In this document: positions 1 to 7,698 of the stretch, piece after piece | Layout of the letters: every line of letters starts with the position of its first letter | Numbering within the stretch: position 1 is the first letter of the stretch | NCBI GenBank assembly: GCA_963709355.1 | Contig: CAVPVY010000005.1 | Coordinates: forward strand, 744,001 to 808,000 | Direction: 5' to 3' | DNA: 64,000 nucleotides | Source: PLOWO2-12-38-17 sp963709355 | GTDB taxonomy: Bacteria > Planctomycetota > Brocadiia > Brocadiales > Brocadiaceae | Position numbers and translations under genes: made by a program | Notes under the pieces: model-generated | Database searches by the model: none | Seen by the model: the letters and a program-made list of their open reading frames with translations, nothing else | Told to the model about the DNA's origin: nothing

Positions 1-2
1 TA

Positions 3-236
3 GATAAAGGCGAGATAGCCCAAAACGTTTTTTTGCAAACGGGAGATGTAGTTTTTATCCCGAGAACATTTATTGCTAATGTTGATAGGTTTTTTCAGCA
101 TTTTGAGAAAATTATTCGTCCCATGTTGTTTATGGAACAAGCTATAATACTTGCCCCACGCGTTCAAGATGTTTTTCAAGGAGAAAGCGCTGGTGTGAGT
201 CAAAAGGACGTACAAATTGTAATTACGCCTCCATAG
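3..236 (+). CDS. Polysaccharide export protein (Wza/SLBB type), C-terminal part
   Basis: The frame is open from base 3 of the window to a TAG at 234-236, so the 5' part of the gene lies outside. The visible 77 residues contain G-D-V-V-F-I-P-R-T-F-I-A-N-V, followed by a hydrophobic I-I-R-P-M-L-F-M stretch. This resembles the end of a last SLBB repeat plus the short C-terminal tail of Wza/GumB-like outer-membrane export proteins, which form the exit channel for capsule or exopolysaccharide. The polysaccharide locus downstream fits this role. An internal TTG at 33 is not a likely start because coding continues upstream. Identity is a family-level judgement from a short fragment. Confidence 0.6.
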   Translation, partial: DKGEIAQNVFLQTGDVVFIPRTFIANVDRFFQHFEKIIRPMLFMEQAIILAPRVQDVFQGESAGVSQKDVQIVITPP

Positions 237-816
237 GCCTCGGCGTGTTTAAATTTAATTTACTAGGATTAATGTTGAGCGATTTATAAATCTAGTTTAT
301 ATTGAGTAAAAGATTTATTAAGTATATCTTTTTTTATGTATAATCCTGGAATTGCCGATAGTTATATAATATGTGTTAAAAATTATATATATATAAATAC
401 GAGTCGTTCTAATAAGCAAGTTTATAAGCTTTATATCGCCTCCGCAAAACGGTTGTTTTTTAATATTGTAATGCCAGATAAAGTTACATGCCATATTATA
501 CATACCTATTAGTCCTGTGATTGGTCATTCTATATTTAATTGAATAATGTTGCGATATTTAATTGAAAATATAGAGTCAACTAGTAAGGATTAAAGATTA
601 GTAAATTTATTCTCTTCTGTATTTTACTTGAAAAATTTTTGTGAAAAAAGGTAACTCTTATAATTAGTTATAAAAATGATAGATATTTATACTGTTTTAA
701 ATTTGTAAAGGATAATCAGTTGATATAAAAAAGTAATTTATACACATTAAATATAATGTCAATCTTTTGGTATTGAATTAAACTTGGGAACATTGGAAGT
801 GAGGGAGATAGTATTT
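237..816. other. AT-rich intergenic region before the ACP gene
   Basis: These 580 bases hold no convincing gene. A 61-codon minus-strand reading frame at 318-503 is low-complexity and lacks a ribosome binding site. The region is very AT-rich and probably carries the promoter of the acyl-carrier-protein/ketosynthase unit. TATAAT at 752-757 is the best -10 match. Confidence 0.5.
752..757 (+). promoter_or_regulatory. Possible -10 element upstream of the ACP gene
   Basis: A perfect TATAAT lies 59 bases before the ATG at 817. No good TTGACA-like box sits 16-18 bases upstream, and such hexamers are common in AT-rich DNA, so this is a weak call. Confidence 0.25.
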
Positions 817-1062
817 ATGGAAGATTTTGATGATATTGAACAACAAGTGAGGAATATAATAGTGGAACAGCTTCAGGTAGATGTTCGAAATGTAACGAAG
901 GATTCTACAATAGATGGACTTGGTGGTGATTCTTTGAAAGCCCTTCAAATATTATCCTTATTTGAAACACATTTTAATATATCTATATCCGATGAGGATG
1001 CTATTAAAATTAATTCATTCAAAAGTGCGGTTGAGGTTGTAAAGAAGAATTTAAAAAAATGA
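817..1062 (+). CDS. Acyl carrier protein
   Basis: An 81-residue acyl carrier protein. The signature G-G-D-S-L-K-A carries the serine that receives 4'-phosphopantetheine, and the acidic four-helix pattern and length match free-standing ACPs. I start at ATG 817, not at the upstream in-frame TTG 784, because AGGGAG at about 803-808 gives a normal ribosome-binding spacing. The stop overlaps the ketosynthase start (ATGA), so the two are translationally coupled. The location is notable: it sits beside a polysaccharide export gene and is not in a fatty-acid synthesis cluster. Its divergence and context suggest a specialised acyl chain, but the substrate cannot be read from sequence. Confidence 0.88.
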   Translation: MEDFDDIEQQVRNIIVEQLQVDVRNVTKDSTIDGLGGDSLKALQILSLFETHFNISISDEDAIKINSFKSAVEVVKKNLKK

Positions 1063-2282
1063 ACAGAAGAGTGGTTATTACTGGTATTGGAACAGTTACG
1101 TGTGTGGGTATAAATAGAGATCCATTTTGGGATGCAATTATCAATGGGAGATCTGGTATCAAGAGAATCAGTTTTTTTGAGCCATCTCAACACAGAACAC
1201 AAATTGCAGGAGAAATCAGAGAATTTGATCCTCTTAAATATATACATAATAAAGAAGTCAAGGATATGGATAGGATAAGTCATCTTTCTATCGCTGCGAC
1301 TGAGGAAGCGGTTGATAATGCTGGTGGAAAATTGTCCAAGGATACAGGTATTATTATTGGTACTGGAATAGGAGGTATTACTACTGATGATATTGAACAT
1401 AGTCTTTATAACTTAAAAGGACCAAGATATGTACATCCTTTAGCGATTCCAATGATAATGTGTAATGCTACAGCATGCCATATTTCGAAAAGGTACGGTT
1501 TAATGGGGCCTGGCTATACAGTTGTTACTGCCTGTGCTTCTGGAACCAATGCAATTGGAGAGGCGTATAGATTAATAAAAAATGGTTACACTAATACAAT
1601 AATCGCAGGAGGAGTAGAGGCACCCATTAGTCCTGGAATTTGGAGTGGATGGTGTGCGCTGAGAGTTTTATCTACAAAGAATGATAATCCAGAGGGTGCT
1701 TGCAGGCCGTTTAGCAAGGATAGGGGTGGTATGGTATTGAGTGAAGGTGCGGGTATTGTTGTTATAGAAGAGTTAGAACAAGCTTTAAAGAGATCAGCAA
1801 ATATATATGCAGAAATAATAGGCTACGGTTCTTCCTATGATGCAAGCCACATAACAGCACCGAATAGTAATGGTCAAGCAATGGCGATGGAAATTGCATT
1901 GAAAGAAGCGAATCTGCCGCCAAGTGAAGTTGATTATATTGGTGCACATGGGACTGGAACAGTTTTAAATGATAAAATAGAAACAATGTCTATTAAAATG
2001 GTGTTTGATAGTAAGGCATATTCAATACCGGTAAGCTCAATAAAGTCTATGATAGGTCATACATTAGGTGCTTCAGGTGCGATAGGGTTGGTTGCCAGTT
2101 GTCTCTCAATAAGAGATAATATTGTTCCACCAACGATTAATTACACAACTCCAGACCCGGAATGTGATCTCGATTACGTACCGAATAAGGCAAGAAAATT
2201 AAATTTAAATGTAATTATGTTAAATTCATTTGGCTTTGGTGGAAGTAATGGTGTTTTGATTATTAGAAGATTTACTTTATAA
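1059..2282 (+). CDS. Beta-ketoacyl-ACP synthase (FabF family)
   Basis: A 407-residue condensing enzyme of the KAS II/FabF family, which extends acyl-ACP with malonyl-ACP. The catalytic triad is intact: Cys159 in T-A-C-A-S-G, His297 in G-A-H-G-T-G-T and His334 in G-H-T-L-G-A-S-G, with Lys329 just before. The C-terminal glycine-rich F-G-F-G-G-S-N is also present. Length equals that of FabF proteins (about 410). The start ATG overlaps the ACP stop by four bases. With only an ACP as partner and no reductase or dehydratase nearby, it either feeds on the general pool or makes a special acyl group. A housekeeping fabF is more likely elsewhere, so I give no symbol. Confidence 0.9.
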   Translation: MNRRVVITGIGTVTCVGINRDPFWDAIINGRSGIKRISFFEPSQHRTQIAGEIREFDPLKYIHNKEVKDMDRISHLSIAATEEAVDNAGGKLSKDTGIIIGTGIGGITTDDIEHSLYNLKGPRYVHPLAIPMIMCNATACHISKRYGLMGPGYTVVTACASGTNAIGEAYRLIKNGYTNTIIAGGVEAPISPGIWSGWCALRVLSTKNDNPEGACRPFSKDRGGMVLSEGAGIVVIEELEQALKRSANIYAEIIGYGSSYDASHITAPNSNGQAMAMEIALKEANLPPSEVDYIGAHGTGTVLNDKIETMSIKMVFDSKAYSIPVSSIKSMIGHTLGASGAIGLVASCLSIRDNIVPPTINYTTPDPECDLDYVPNKARKLNLNVIMLNSFGFGGSNGVLIIRRFTL

Positions 2283-2361
2283 TTCTACTGATTTATCTTT
2301 TGGTTAAGATCAGGCAATGAGATAAGATTCAATTATTCTATAAATAAAAATATTTTAATTA

Positions 2362-3843
2362 TTGGGCGGTTATTTGAAAGCTGGTAACCAAATTCTAAAA
2401 AATACGGGGTTTGTTTTTGCTTCTGGAATAGCTAGTAAAGTATTTTCATTCCTCTTTATAGTTTATGCTGCTAGAATTCTTGGCGCGGGAAATTTTGGGA
2501 TATATGCCCTGATAGGGGCAGTGACGTTTTTCTTCTCGTATTTTGGGAATTTCGGTATAGGCCCGATGGCTATAAGGGAGATAGCCAGGGATAAAATAAA
2601 GGCAGAAGAGTTATTTAACCACATCCTTTCTCTGAGGGTAAGCCTTGTGTTGCTGGCGTATCCCCTCCTTGTGCTGGTAGTAACCCTTCTGGGATATAGG
2701 GAAGATGTTAAATACCTTTTGTATATAGCCGGCCTCTCTGCTATATTTTCTACATTCTCAAGCTCTTTTAGTATCTTATATATAGCCTTTGAGAGGTTTA
2801 AGATACCTTCCCTTATCTTTATTCTGGTATCCTTTTTAAGTAATCTGTCCAATATCCTTATTGTCTATTTTGGTTACGGTTTGAAAGGTATTGTTTGGGT
2901 CTCATTTTTTGGTAGTTTATTGGGTGCTGGGATTTCTGGTCTCTGGATAAGGAAGCGGTTCCTTAAATACAGATTTGCCTTTAATATTTCAGTTTGGAAA
3001 AATTTGATGTCCCTGTCTATGCCATTTGCTGTTCTTTCATTCTTTCAACAAGCCAATAGATATATGAATATCTTCCTTCTCTCCAATATTCCCAGCAAAT
3101 TCCCTGGAGAGACAGCGATGGGATATTATAGTTCTCCTGCCTCGATATGTCAGACTGCCTTGATACTTCCCGGCAGCTTTAGACAGGCTGCTCTTCCCAC
3201 AGTAGCCTCCAATGCGGAAAATATCAAAATGGTGGAAGATATCATCGACGGGTCTACGAAATCGCTTCTTGTGGCCATCATATTCCCTTTGATCCTCGCC
3301 ACAACATTTTTCCCTCGGGAGATTATTACCATTATCTTTGGTAAGGAATATCTGCCAGCATCCCCTGCCTTGACTATCCTTGGCTGGGCATATGCCCTTC
3401 AGATCTTTAATGCCCCGGTTTCAGTAACCCTTGCCGCCTCCAGGGAGATGAAGAGGTTTATTCCATGGGCAGCACTAGGGCTCGGTATTAATCTTGTACT
3501 TGCCGTACCATTAATCATTTACTACAGCTTCGTTGGCGCTGCAATAGCTTTCCTTGCTTCAAAGGTCTTTGAAACCATATTCAGGAACTACCTCTTACAA
3601 ACCATTTGGGGTATAAAAAGGCTGAAGATAAAGGACATTGTGAAGATGCTTGCTCCTATGGCAATCATCTTTATTGTAATACTAGTAGCTTATATCAATT
3701 CTGTTGGTCCAGCAATCCTGCTGGTTTTGACCATGATTTTATATTTTGTCGGTGTCTTTTTTTCCAAAGATTTCCGTCAAAGAATTGCTACCTTCATCGG
3801 GTTAAAGAGGAGGGTACTATCAGGTGAGGAAGGGGAAAAATGA
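2362..3843 (+). CDS. Polysaccharide flippase (Wzx/MATE-like, MVF superfamily)
   Basis: A 493-residue polytopic membrane protein with about 12-14 hydrophobic segments. The N-terminal pattern of a short basic head, a glycine/phenylalanine-rich first helix and F-G-I-Y-A is typical of Wzx flippases. These move undecaprenyl-linked oligosaccharide units across the inner membrane. Two TTG starts are possible, 2362 and 2374; GGGCGG at 2364-2369 slightly favours 2374. The stop overlaps the next start (ATGA at 3840). Base composition is clearly higher in GC than in the ketosynthase gene: one 60-base line at 2641 counts about 53% GC against about 35% at 1561. This suggests a different origin. Confidence 0.88.
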   Translation: MGGYLKAGNQILKNTGFVFASGIASKVFSFLFIVYAARILGAGNFGIYALIGAVTFFFSYFGNFGIGPMAIREIARDKIKAEELFNHILSLRVSLVLLAYPLLVLVVTLLGYREDVKYLLYIAGLSAIFSTFSSSFSILYIAFERFKIPSLIFILVSFLSNLSNILIVYFGYGLKGIVWVSFFGSLLGAGISGLWIRKRFLKYRFAFNISVWKNLMSLSMPFAVLSFFQQANRYMNIFLLSNIPSKFPGETAMGYYSSPASICQTALILPGSFRQAALPTVASNAENIKMVEDIIDGSTKSLLVAIIFPLILATTFFPREIITIIFGKEYLPASPALTILGWAYALQIFNAPVSVTLAASREMKRFIPWAALGLGINLVLAVPLIIYYSFVGAAIAFLASKVFETIFRNYLLQTIWGIKRLKIKDIVKMLAPMAIIFIVILVAYINSVGPAILLVLTMILYFVGVFFSKDFRQRIATFIGLKRRVLSGEEGEK

Positions 3844-5384
3844 AGAATTTTAAGAGAATAGGAATAATTTTAGCAATAATTTCAAGTATAATAGTTTTAA
3901 CAGTCCTCCTTTTTAAATCAAATAGTGTCAAATCATTTTTAGCCTCCAGGCTTAGTCTGAAGAATATGCCACAGCCCCAAAGAATGCAACACAAAGAGCG
4001 ATTCTCACATGATTTGATAAATAAGACTGATTATTCAAATAAATTAGCAAAAACGCCGTGGCCTATGTTTCGGTGCGACCCCCAGCATACGGGACGGAGT
4101 CAATTTAAGGGACCGGAGATTCCGAATTTTCAATGGGAAGTCCCTACCAAAGGAGCGATTGAGTCATCCCCAGCTATTGGTCCTAATGGTACCGTCTATA
4201 TTGGTTCGCACGATTTTCATCTTTATGCTTTTACACCTGCAGGAGTTTTGAAGTGGAAATTTCTTACTCTGGGACTTATAAGAAGCTCTCCTGCTGTTGC
4301 GGCTGATGGAACTATTTATGTTGGTTCTTTTGACGGTAATTTATATGCCATTACTCCCGAAGGACAGATCAAGTGGAGTTATTATGCAGGGGCTCCTATT
4401 CTCACCTCTCCTACGATAGCACCAAATGAGACAATATTTATTGCATCCGGTGGTCCTAAGGATGGCACACTTCATGCGGTTACATTTCAAGGAGAGCGCA
4501 AGTTTAAAGTTTTACTGGAAGGAACGATTAGCATTTCATCGCCGACTTTGGCAAACGATGAAACGGTTTATCAGATTACTTACCCTGGAATTTTGTATGC
4601 CATAGACCTTCAGGGGAACATCAAGTGGCAACTGAAGATCGAGGAGACTAGGGGCATCAGAACAACCCCAGCAGTTTCGGAAGATGGAACTCTCTATTTT
4701 GGAGCACGCAATGGGATATTTTATGCAGTAAATCCAGATGGATCTGTGAAATGGACATTTGAATCTGAGAGTGATATAAGGTCTTCTGCTGCAATAGCAA
4801 AGGATGGCACTATTTATTTTGGTTCGTATGATCATCATTTATACGCCTTAGATCCGACTGGACGACTACGGTGGAAGTTTAAGACAAGGGGACCTGTTGA
4901 AGTTTCACCATGTGTTGATAACGAAGGGGTTGTGTATTTTTCTGCTCAGTCTGACCAATTTTATGCCGTGAATCCCGACGGTACACAGAAATGGAGTTTT
5001 AGACGAGGGTTTATTTACACGTCGCCGATAATTGGATCCAAGGGGACAATTTATGATGCTGGAGACTATGCCGTTCGAGCGGTGGGTGATTTATTCCCCA
5101 GCGTAGATATATCGGTAGAGGAAAAGATACTGAAAGTAGCCTTATCAAATAAAGGGAATACCTACGGGACAGTTGATGTTAAGATTTGGTCAAGGAATAG
5201 TAAAGGAGATGAAGTTCATCTGTGGTCTGAACAGATAAATTTTAATGCGGCAAGTAATATTGATAAGATAATTGATTATAATTTAAGTGATTCTGTAATT
5301 GTTGGTGCTCGGCTGTTAGATCCCGTGGATGGGGAACTCTTGAGCGAGAAGTATCTATTCATTAACAAAAGCAAAGATGAATAA
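3840..5384 (+). CDS. Membrane-anchored PQQ-type beta-propeller protein
   Basis: A 514-residue protein with an N-terminal membrane anchor (about residues 7-25) and an outward-facing domain. That domain opens with W-P-M-F-R-C-D-P-Q-H-T-G-R and then carries seven or eight repeats of about 40 residues. Each repeat reads roughly S-S-P-A-I, a D-G-T-I-Y-F-G-S strand, then L-Y-A-I-x-P-D-G and K-W-x-F. This is the PQQ-like (quinoprotein/BamB-type) beta-propeller fold. About 90 C-terminal residues look like an extra beta-sandwich. No PQQ-enzyme catalytic signature is evident, so it is probably a scaffold or binding protein for polymer assembly. Its start overlaps the flippase stop with AGGAAGGGG as ribosome binding site. 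Confidence 0.85.
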   Translation: MKNFKRIGIILAIISSIIVLTVLLFKSNSVKSFLASRLSLKNMPQPQRMQHKERFSHDLINKTDYSNKLAKTPWPMFRCDPQHTGRSQFKGPEIPNFQWEVPTKGAIESSPAIGPNGTVYIGSHDFHLYAFTPAGVLKWKFLTLGLIRSSPAVAADGTIYVGSFDGNLYAITPEGQIKWSYYAGAPILTSPTIAPNETIFIASGGPKDGTLHAVTFQGERKFKVLLEGTISISSPTLANDETVYQITYPGILYAIDLQGNIKWQLKIEETRGIRTTPAVSEDGTLYFGARNGIFYAVNPDGSVKWTFESESDIRSSAAIAKDGTIYFGSYDHHLYALDPTGRLRWKFKTRGPVEVSPCVDNEGVVYFSAQSDQFYAVNPDGTQKWSFRRGFIYTSPIIGSKGTIYDAGDYAVRAVGDLFPSVDISVEEKILKVALSNKGNTYGTVDVKIWSRNSKGDEVHLWSEQINFNAASNIDKIIDYNLSDSVIVGARLLDPVDGELLSEKYLFINKSKDE

Positions 5385-6705
5385 CCTTATCATTATAAGC
5401 TTGGACTGTGTGAGGCGAGAGGCAATTGGCTGTTACCATCGTATTTTTCCTTCATATTTTCATAATACGATTCCTGCTTTGAATCTTAGAGGTATGAGAA
5501 GATTGAAACGAATATATGAACCCGTCATTGATCCAATTATAAAGTGGCTCTTTAAACCTAAAACGTCTTATATTGATTGTATTGCCTCTAATGGTATTTT
5601 ATTTACACAGGCTGTCTCACAGGCACCGTATACACCTGCTTCACATGCATCCATATTTACAGGGCTAAATCCTTTCAATCATGGGATAAGACAATTTGTT
5701 GGTTTTAAGATAAATCCAAGGGCAATGACACTCGCAGAGAGATTGAAGCGAGACGGATTTCAAACAGGGGGGATTGTAGGTTCAAACGCTTTGGGTGAGT
5801 TTTACGGCTTTCATAGGGGGTTTGATATCTACGATTTTGACTCTAACCAATCAATTGGTAAGGTAGGCAATTTGAAACTGTTTCGAAGAGACCATAAAGA
5901 GGTAACAGAAAAGGCATTGCAATGGATGAGCAAGATTGATGGTAGATTCTTCCTTTTTGTTCATTATTTTGATATTCATGAGACTATTGAGCATCCAATA
6001 ACATATCAGCCATTGTATCAAGTCTTAAAAATGAAAGAAGTGGATCAAAGTATTAGGAGAATAACTCAATTTTTGATAGATAAGGAGTTATATGATGATA
6101 CAATCATCGTTATATTGTCTGATCATGGAAACGATTTCGGTATCCATGAACCTGGCCATAGAGAGTATTTATATGATACTACGTTGCTTGTCCCTTTGAT
6201 TATCAAGGCTAACAGAGCACTCAGTGGTTTGCAGGTCACTCAGCAAGTACGGCTTATTGATGTAATGCCAACGGTGATAGAACTGCTTGGCTTGCCGCTT
6301 GATAATTCAGAAGGTTATGAGCAGATGGAGGGTGTTAGTCTTCTTCCGTTATGTAGGAGACAATATCAGGAAGAACTTCCGGCTTATAGTGAGACTTGCA
6401 TAGAGTCTTCAGATGAGCGATGGGATATATTAAAAAACAGTTACATGAGTTTGAGATATTCTGGTTGGAAGATTATCGTTGATAAAATAAATCATAAGAA
6501 ATCCCTATACAATCTGAATATTGATCCCTTTGAGTGTAATGATTTATATATGACAAATAAAGACATGAAGGAATTATTGTCACAAAAACTCGATAACCTC
6601 CTTACCCAATCGGCTCAAATGAAGGGTAACATGAGTGAAAATGAGATTAGCATGATCAAGGAATCTTTGAGGGGATTAGGCTATCTTCATGATGAAGCAG
6701 AGTGA
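5377..6705 (+). CDS. Sulfatase-like alkaline-phosphatase-superfamily hydrolase or transferase
   Basis: A 442-residue member of the sulfatase/phosphotransferase branch of the alkaline phosphatase superfamily. Likely metal ligands are Asp10 (I-S-L-D-C), Asp199/His201 and Asp249-His250 (S-D-H-G), with His257/His261 after them. The nucleophile position is Thr86 in Y-T-P-A-S-H. True sulfatases carry Cys or Ser in C/S-x-P-x-R, so formylglycine formation is impossible here and a phospho-transfer or phosphodiesterase chemistry is more likely. It ends in R-G-L-G-Y. I see no signal peptide. It overlaps the beta-propeller gene by 8 bases and precedes a GT2 gene. The substrate is unknown. Confidence 0.82.
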   Translation: MNNLIIISLDCVRREAIGCYHRIFPSYFHNTIPALNLRGMRRLKRIYEPVIDPIIKWLFKPKTSYIDCIASNGILFTQAVSQAPYTPASHASIFTGLNPFNHGIRQFVGFKINPRAMTLAERLKRDGFQTGGIVGSNALGEFYGFHRGFDIYDFDSNQSIGKVGNLKLFRRDHKEVTEKALQWMSKIDGRFFLFVHYFDIHETIEHPITYQPLYQVLKMKEVDQSIRRITQFLIDKELYDDTIIVILSDHGNDFGIHEPGHREYLYDTTLLVPLIIKANRALSGLQVTQQVRLIDVMPTVIELLGLPLDNSEGYEQMEGVSLLPLCRRQYQEELPAYSETCIESSDERWDILKNSYMSLRYSGWKIIVDKINHKKSLYNLNIDPFECNDLYMTNKDMKELLSQKLDNLLTQSAQMKGNMSENEISMIKESLRGLGYLHDEAE

Positions 6706-6717
6706 TGCAAAGATACG

Positions 6718-7698
6718 ATGAATGGTAAAAGCATCCAAATAAAAATCTCAGTTATTGTTCCAACATATAACAGGGCGCAGATGTTATCGAACACGTTGCG
6801 AAGCATAAAATGTCAAAGCTTACAAGAGGAAGCATATGAAATAATTGTTGTGGATAATGGTTCAAAGGATAACACACAGGAAATTGTAAGACAAGTTAAT
6901 CAGGAGGGGGGAAAGCGTGTATACTACATATGTGAACCGAATTTAGGATTGCATAATGCAAGACATGCAGGCGCCCGTAAGTCTATAGGTGGAATACTGG
7001 CATATACCGATGATGATGTGGTATGTGATAAAAATTGGCTGACAGCACTTTTAAATGAGTATCGTTCGGACGAAATTGTATGCGTGGGTGGGAAAATACT
7101 TCCAAAGTGGGAAGTTCCACCACCTAAATGGATGAGATTTTTTGATCCATGGACGTTGTGTTTGTTAGATTATGGAGATACTGTAATTGAATGTAAATGG
7201 CCACAGAATCCTTTTGGTTGTAATTTTTCCATTAGAAAAGATATTTTATTTGAACTTGGAGGTTTTAACCCTGAATGTATGGGAGAAAATTGGATAGGTG
7301 ATGGTGAAGCAGGACTTTTAAGGAGAATTTATGCCAAAAAGTACAAAGTTATTTATACGCCTGAAGCTATTGTCTGGCATATTGTCTATTCAGATAGGAT
7401 AACACCTTACGGGATGAGACGGAGATTATCTAACTTTGGAGCTGCTCATTCTTGTGCTGATTACAAATTATATAAGCATAGTCCGTTTAAGTTACTGTTG
7501 AGATCTAATTTGTTTTTAATGAAATATATTAAGCATAGTCTTTTGGGATTGTGTGATAGATATATGAAGAGGGATATCTTTCATTTTAGGGAAGCTTTGA
7601 AAAGTTATAACAAAAGCAGGGCCCTTTACGAACTGAGATTAATTTTTGATAGTGAGTTGATAAAGTTAGTGGCTAGGGAGGATTGGATAAATGGGTAA
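6718..7698 (+). CDS. Glycosyltransferase family 2
   Basis: A 326-residue GT-A fold glycosyltransferase. The N-terminus has the family pattern I-S-V-I-V-P-T-Y-N-R, then E-I-I-V-V-D-N-G-S-K-D-N-T. The metal/nucleotide-sugar binding D-D-D motif is at residues 98-100. A central G-C-N-F-S-I-R segment and a later G-E-D-like G-D-G-E-A region match GT2 acceptor-site patterns. It likely adds one sugar to a lipid-linked repeat unit at the cytoplasmic face. The gene begins 12 bases after the sulfatase-like gene, and its end overlaps the following phosphodiesterase gene by 8 bases. Confidence 0.88.
   Translation: MNGKSIQIKISVIVPTYNRAQMLSNTLRSIKCQSLQEEAYEIIVVDNGSKDNTQEIVRQVNQEGGKRVYYICEPNLGLHNARHAGARKSIGGILAYTDDDVVCDKNWLTALLNEYRSDEIVCVGGKILPKWEVPPPKWMRFFDPWTLCLLDYGDTVIECKWPQNPFGCNFSIRKDILFELGGFNPECMGENWIGDGEAGLLRRIYAKKYKVIYTPEAIVWHIVYSDRITPYGMRRRLSNFGAAHSCADYKLYKHSPFKLLLRSNLFLMKYIKHSLLGLCDRYMKRDIFHFREALKSYNKSRALYELRLIFDSELIKLVAREDWING

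Noticed and set aside
318..503. 61-codon minus-strand ORF in the first intergenic region
   Set aside because: Low complexity, Ile/Tyr-rich from AT-rich DNA, and no ribosome binding site.
784..816. Upstream TTG as ACP start
   Set aside because: The ribosome binding site at 803-808 and the normal ACP length favour ATG 817.
945..1400. 151-codon minus-strand ORF opposite the ACP/ketosynthase genes
   Set aside because: It lies fully opposite two clear genes, has Ser/Asn-rich antisense composition, no ribosome binding site and no family pattern.
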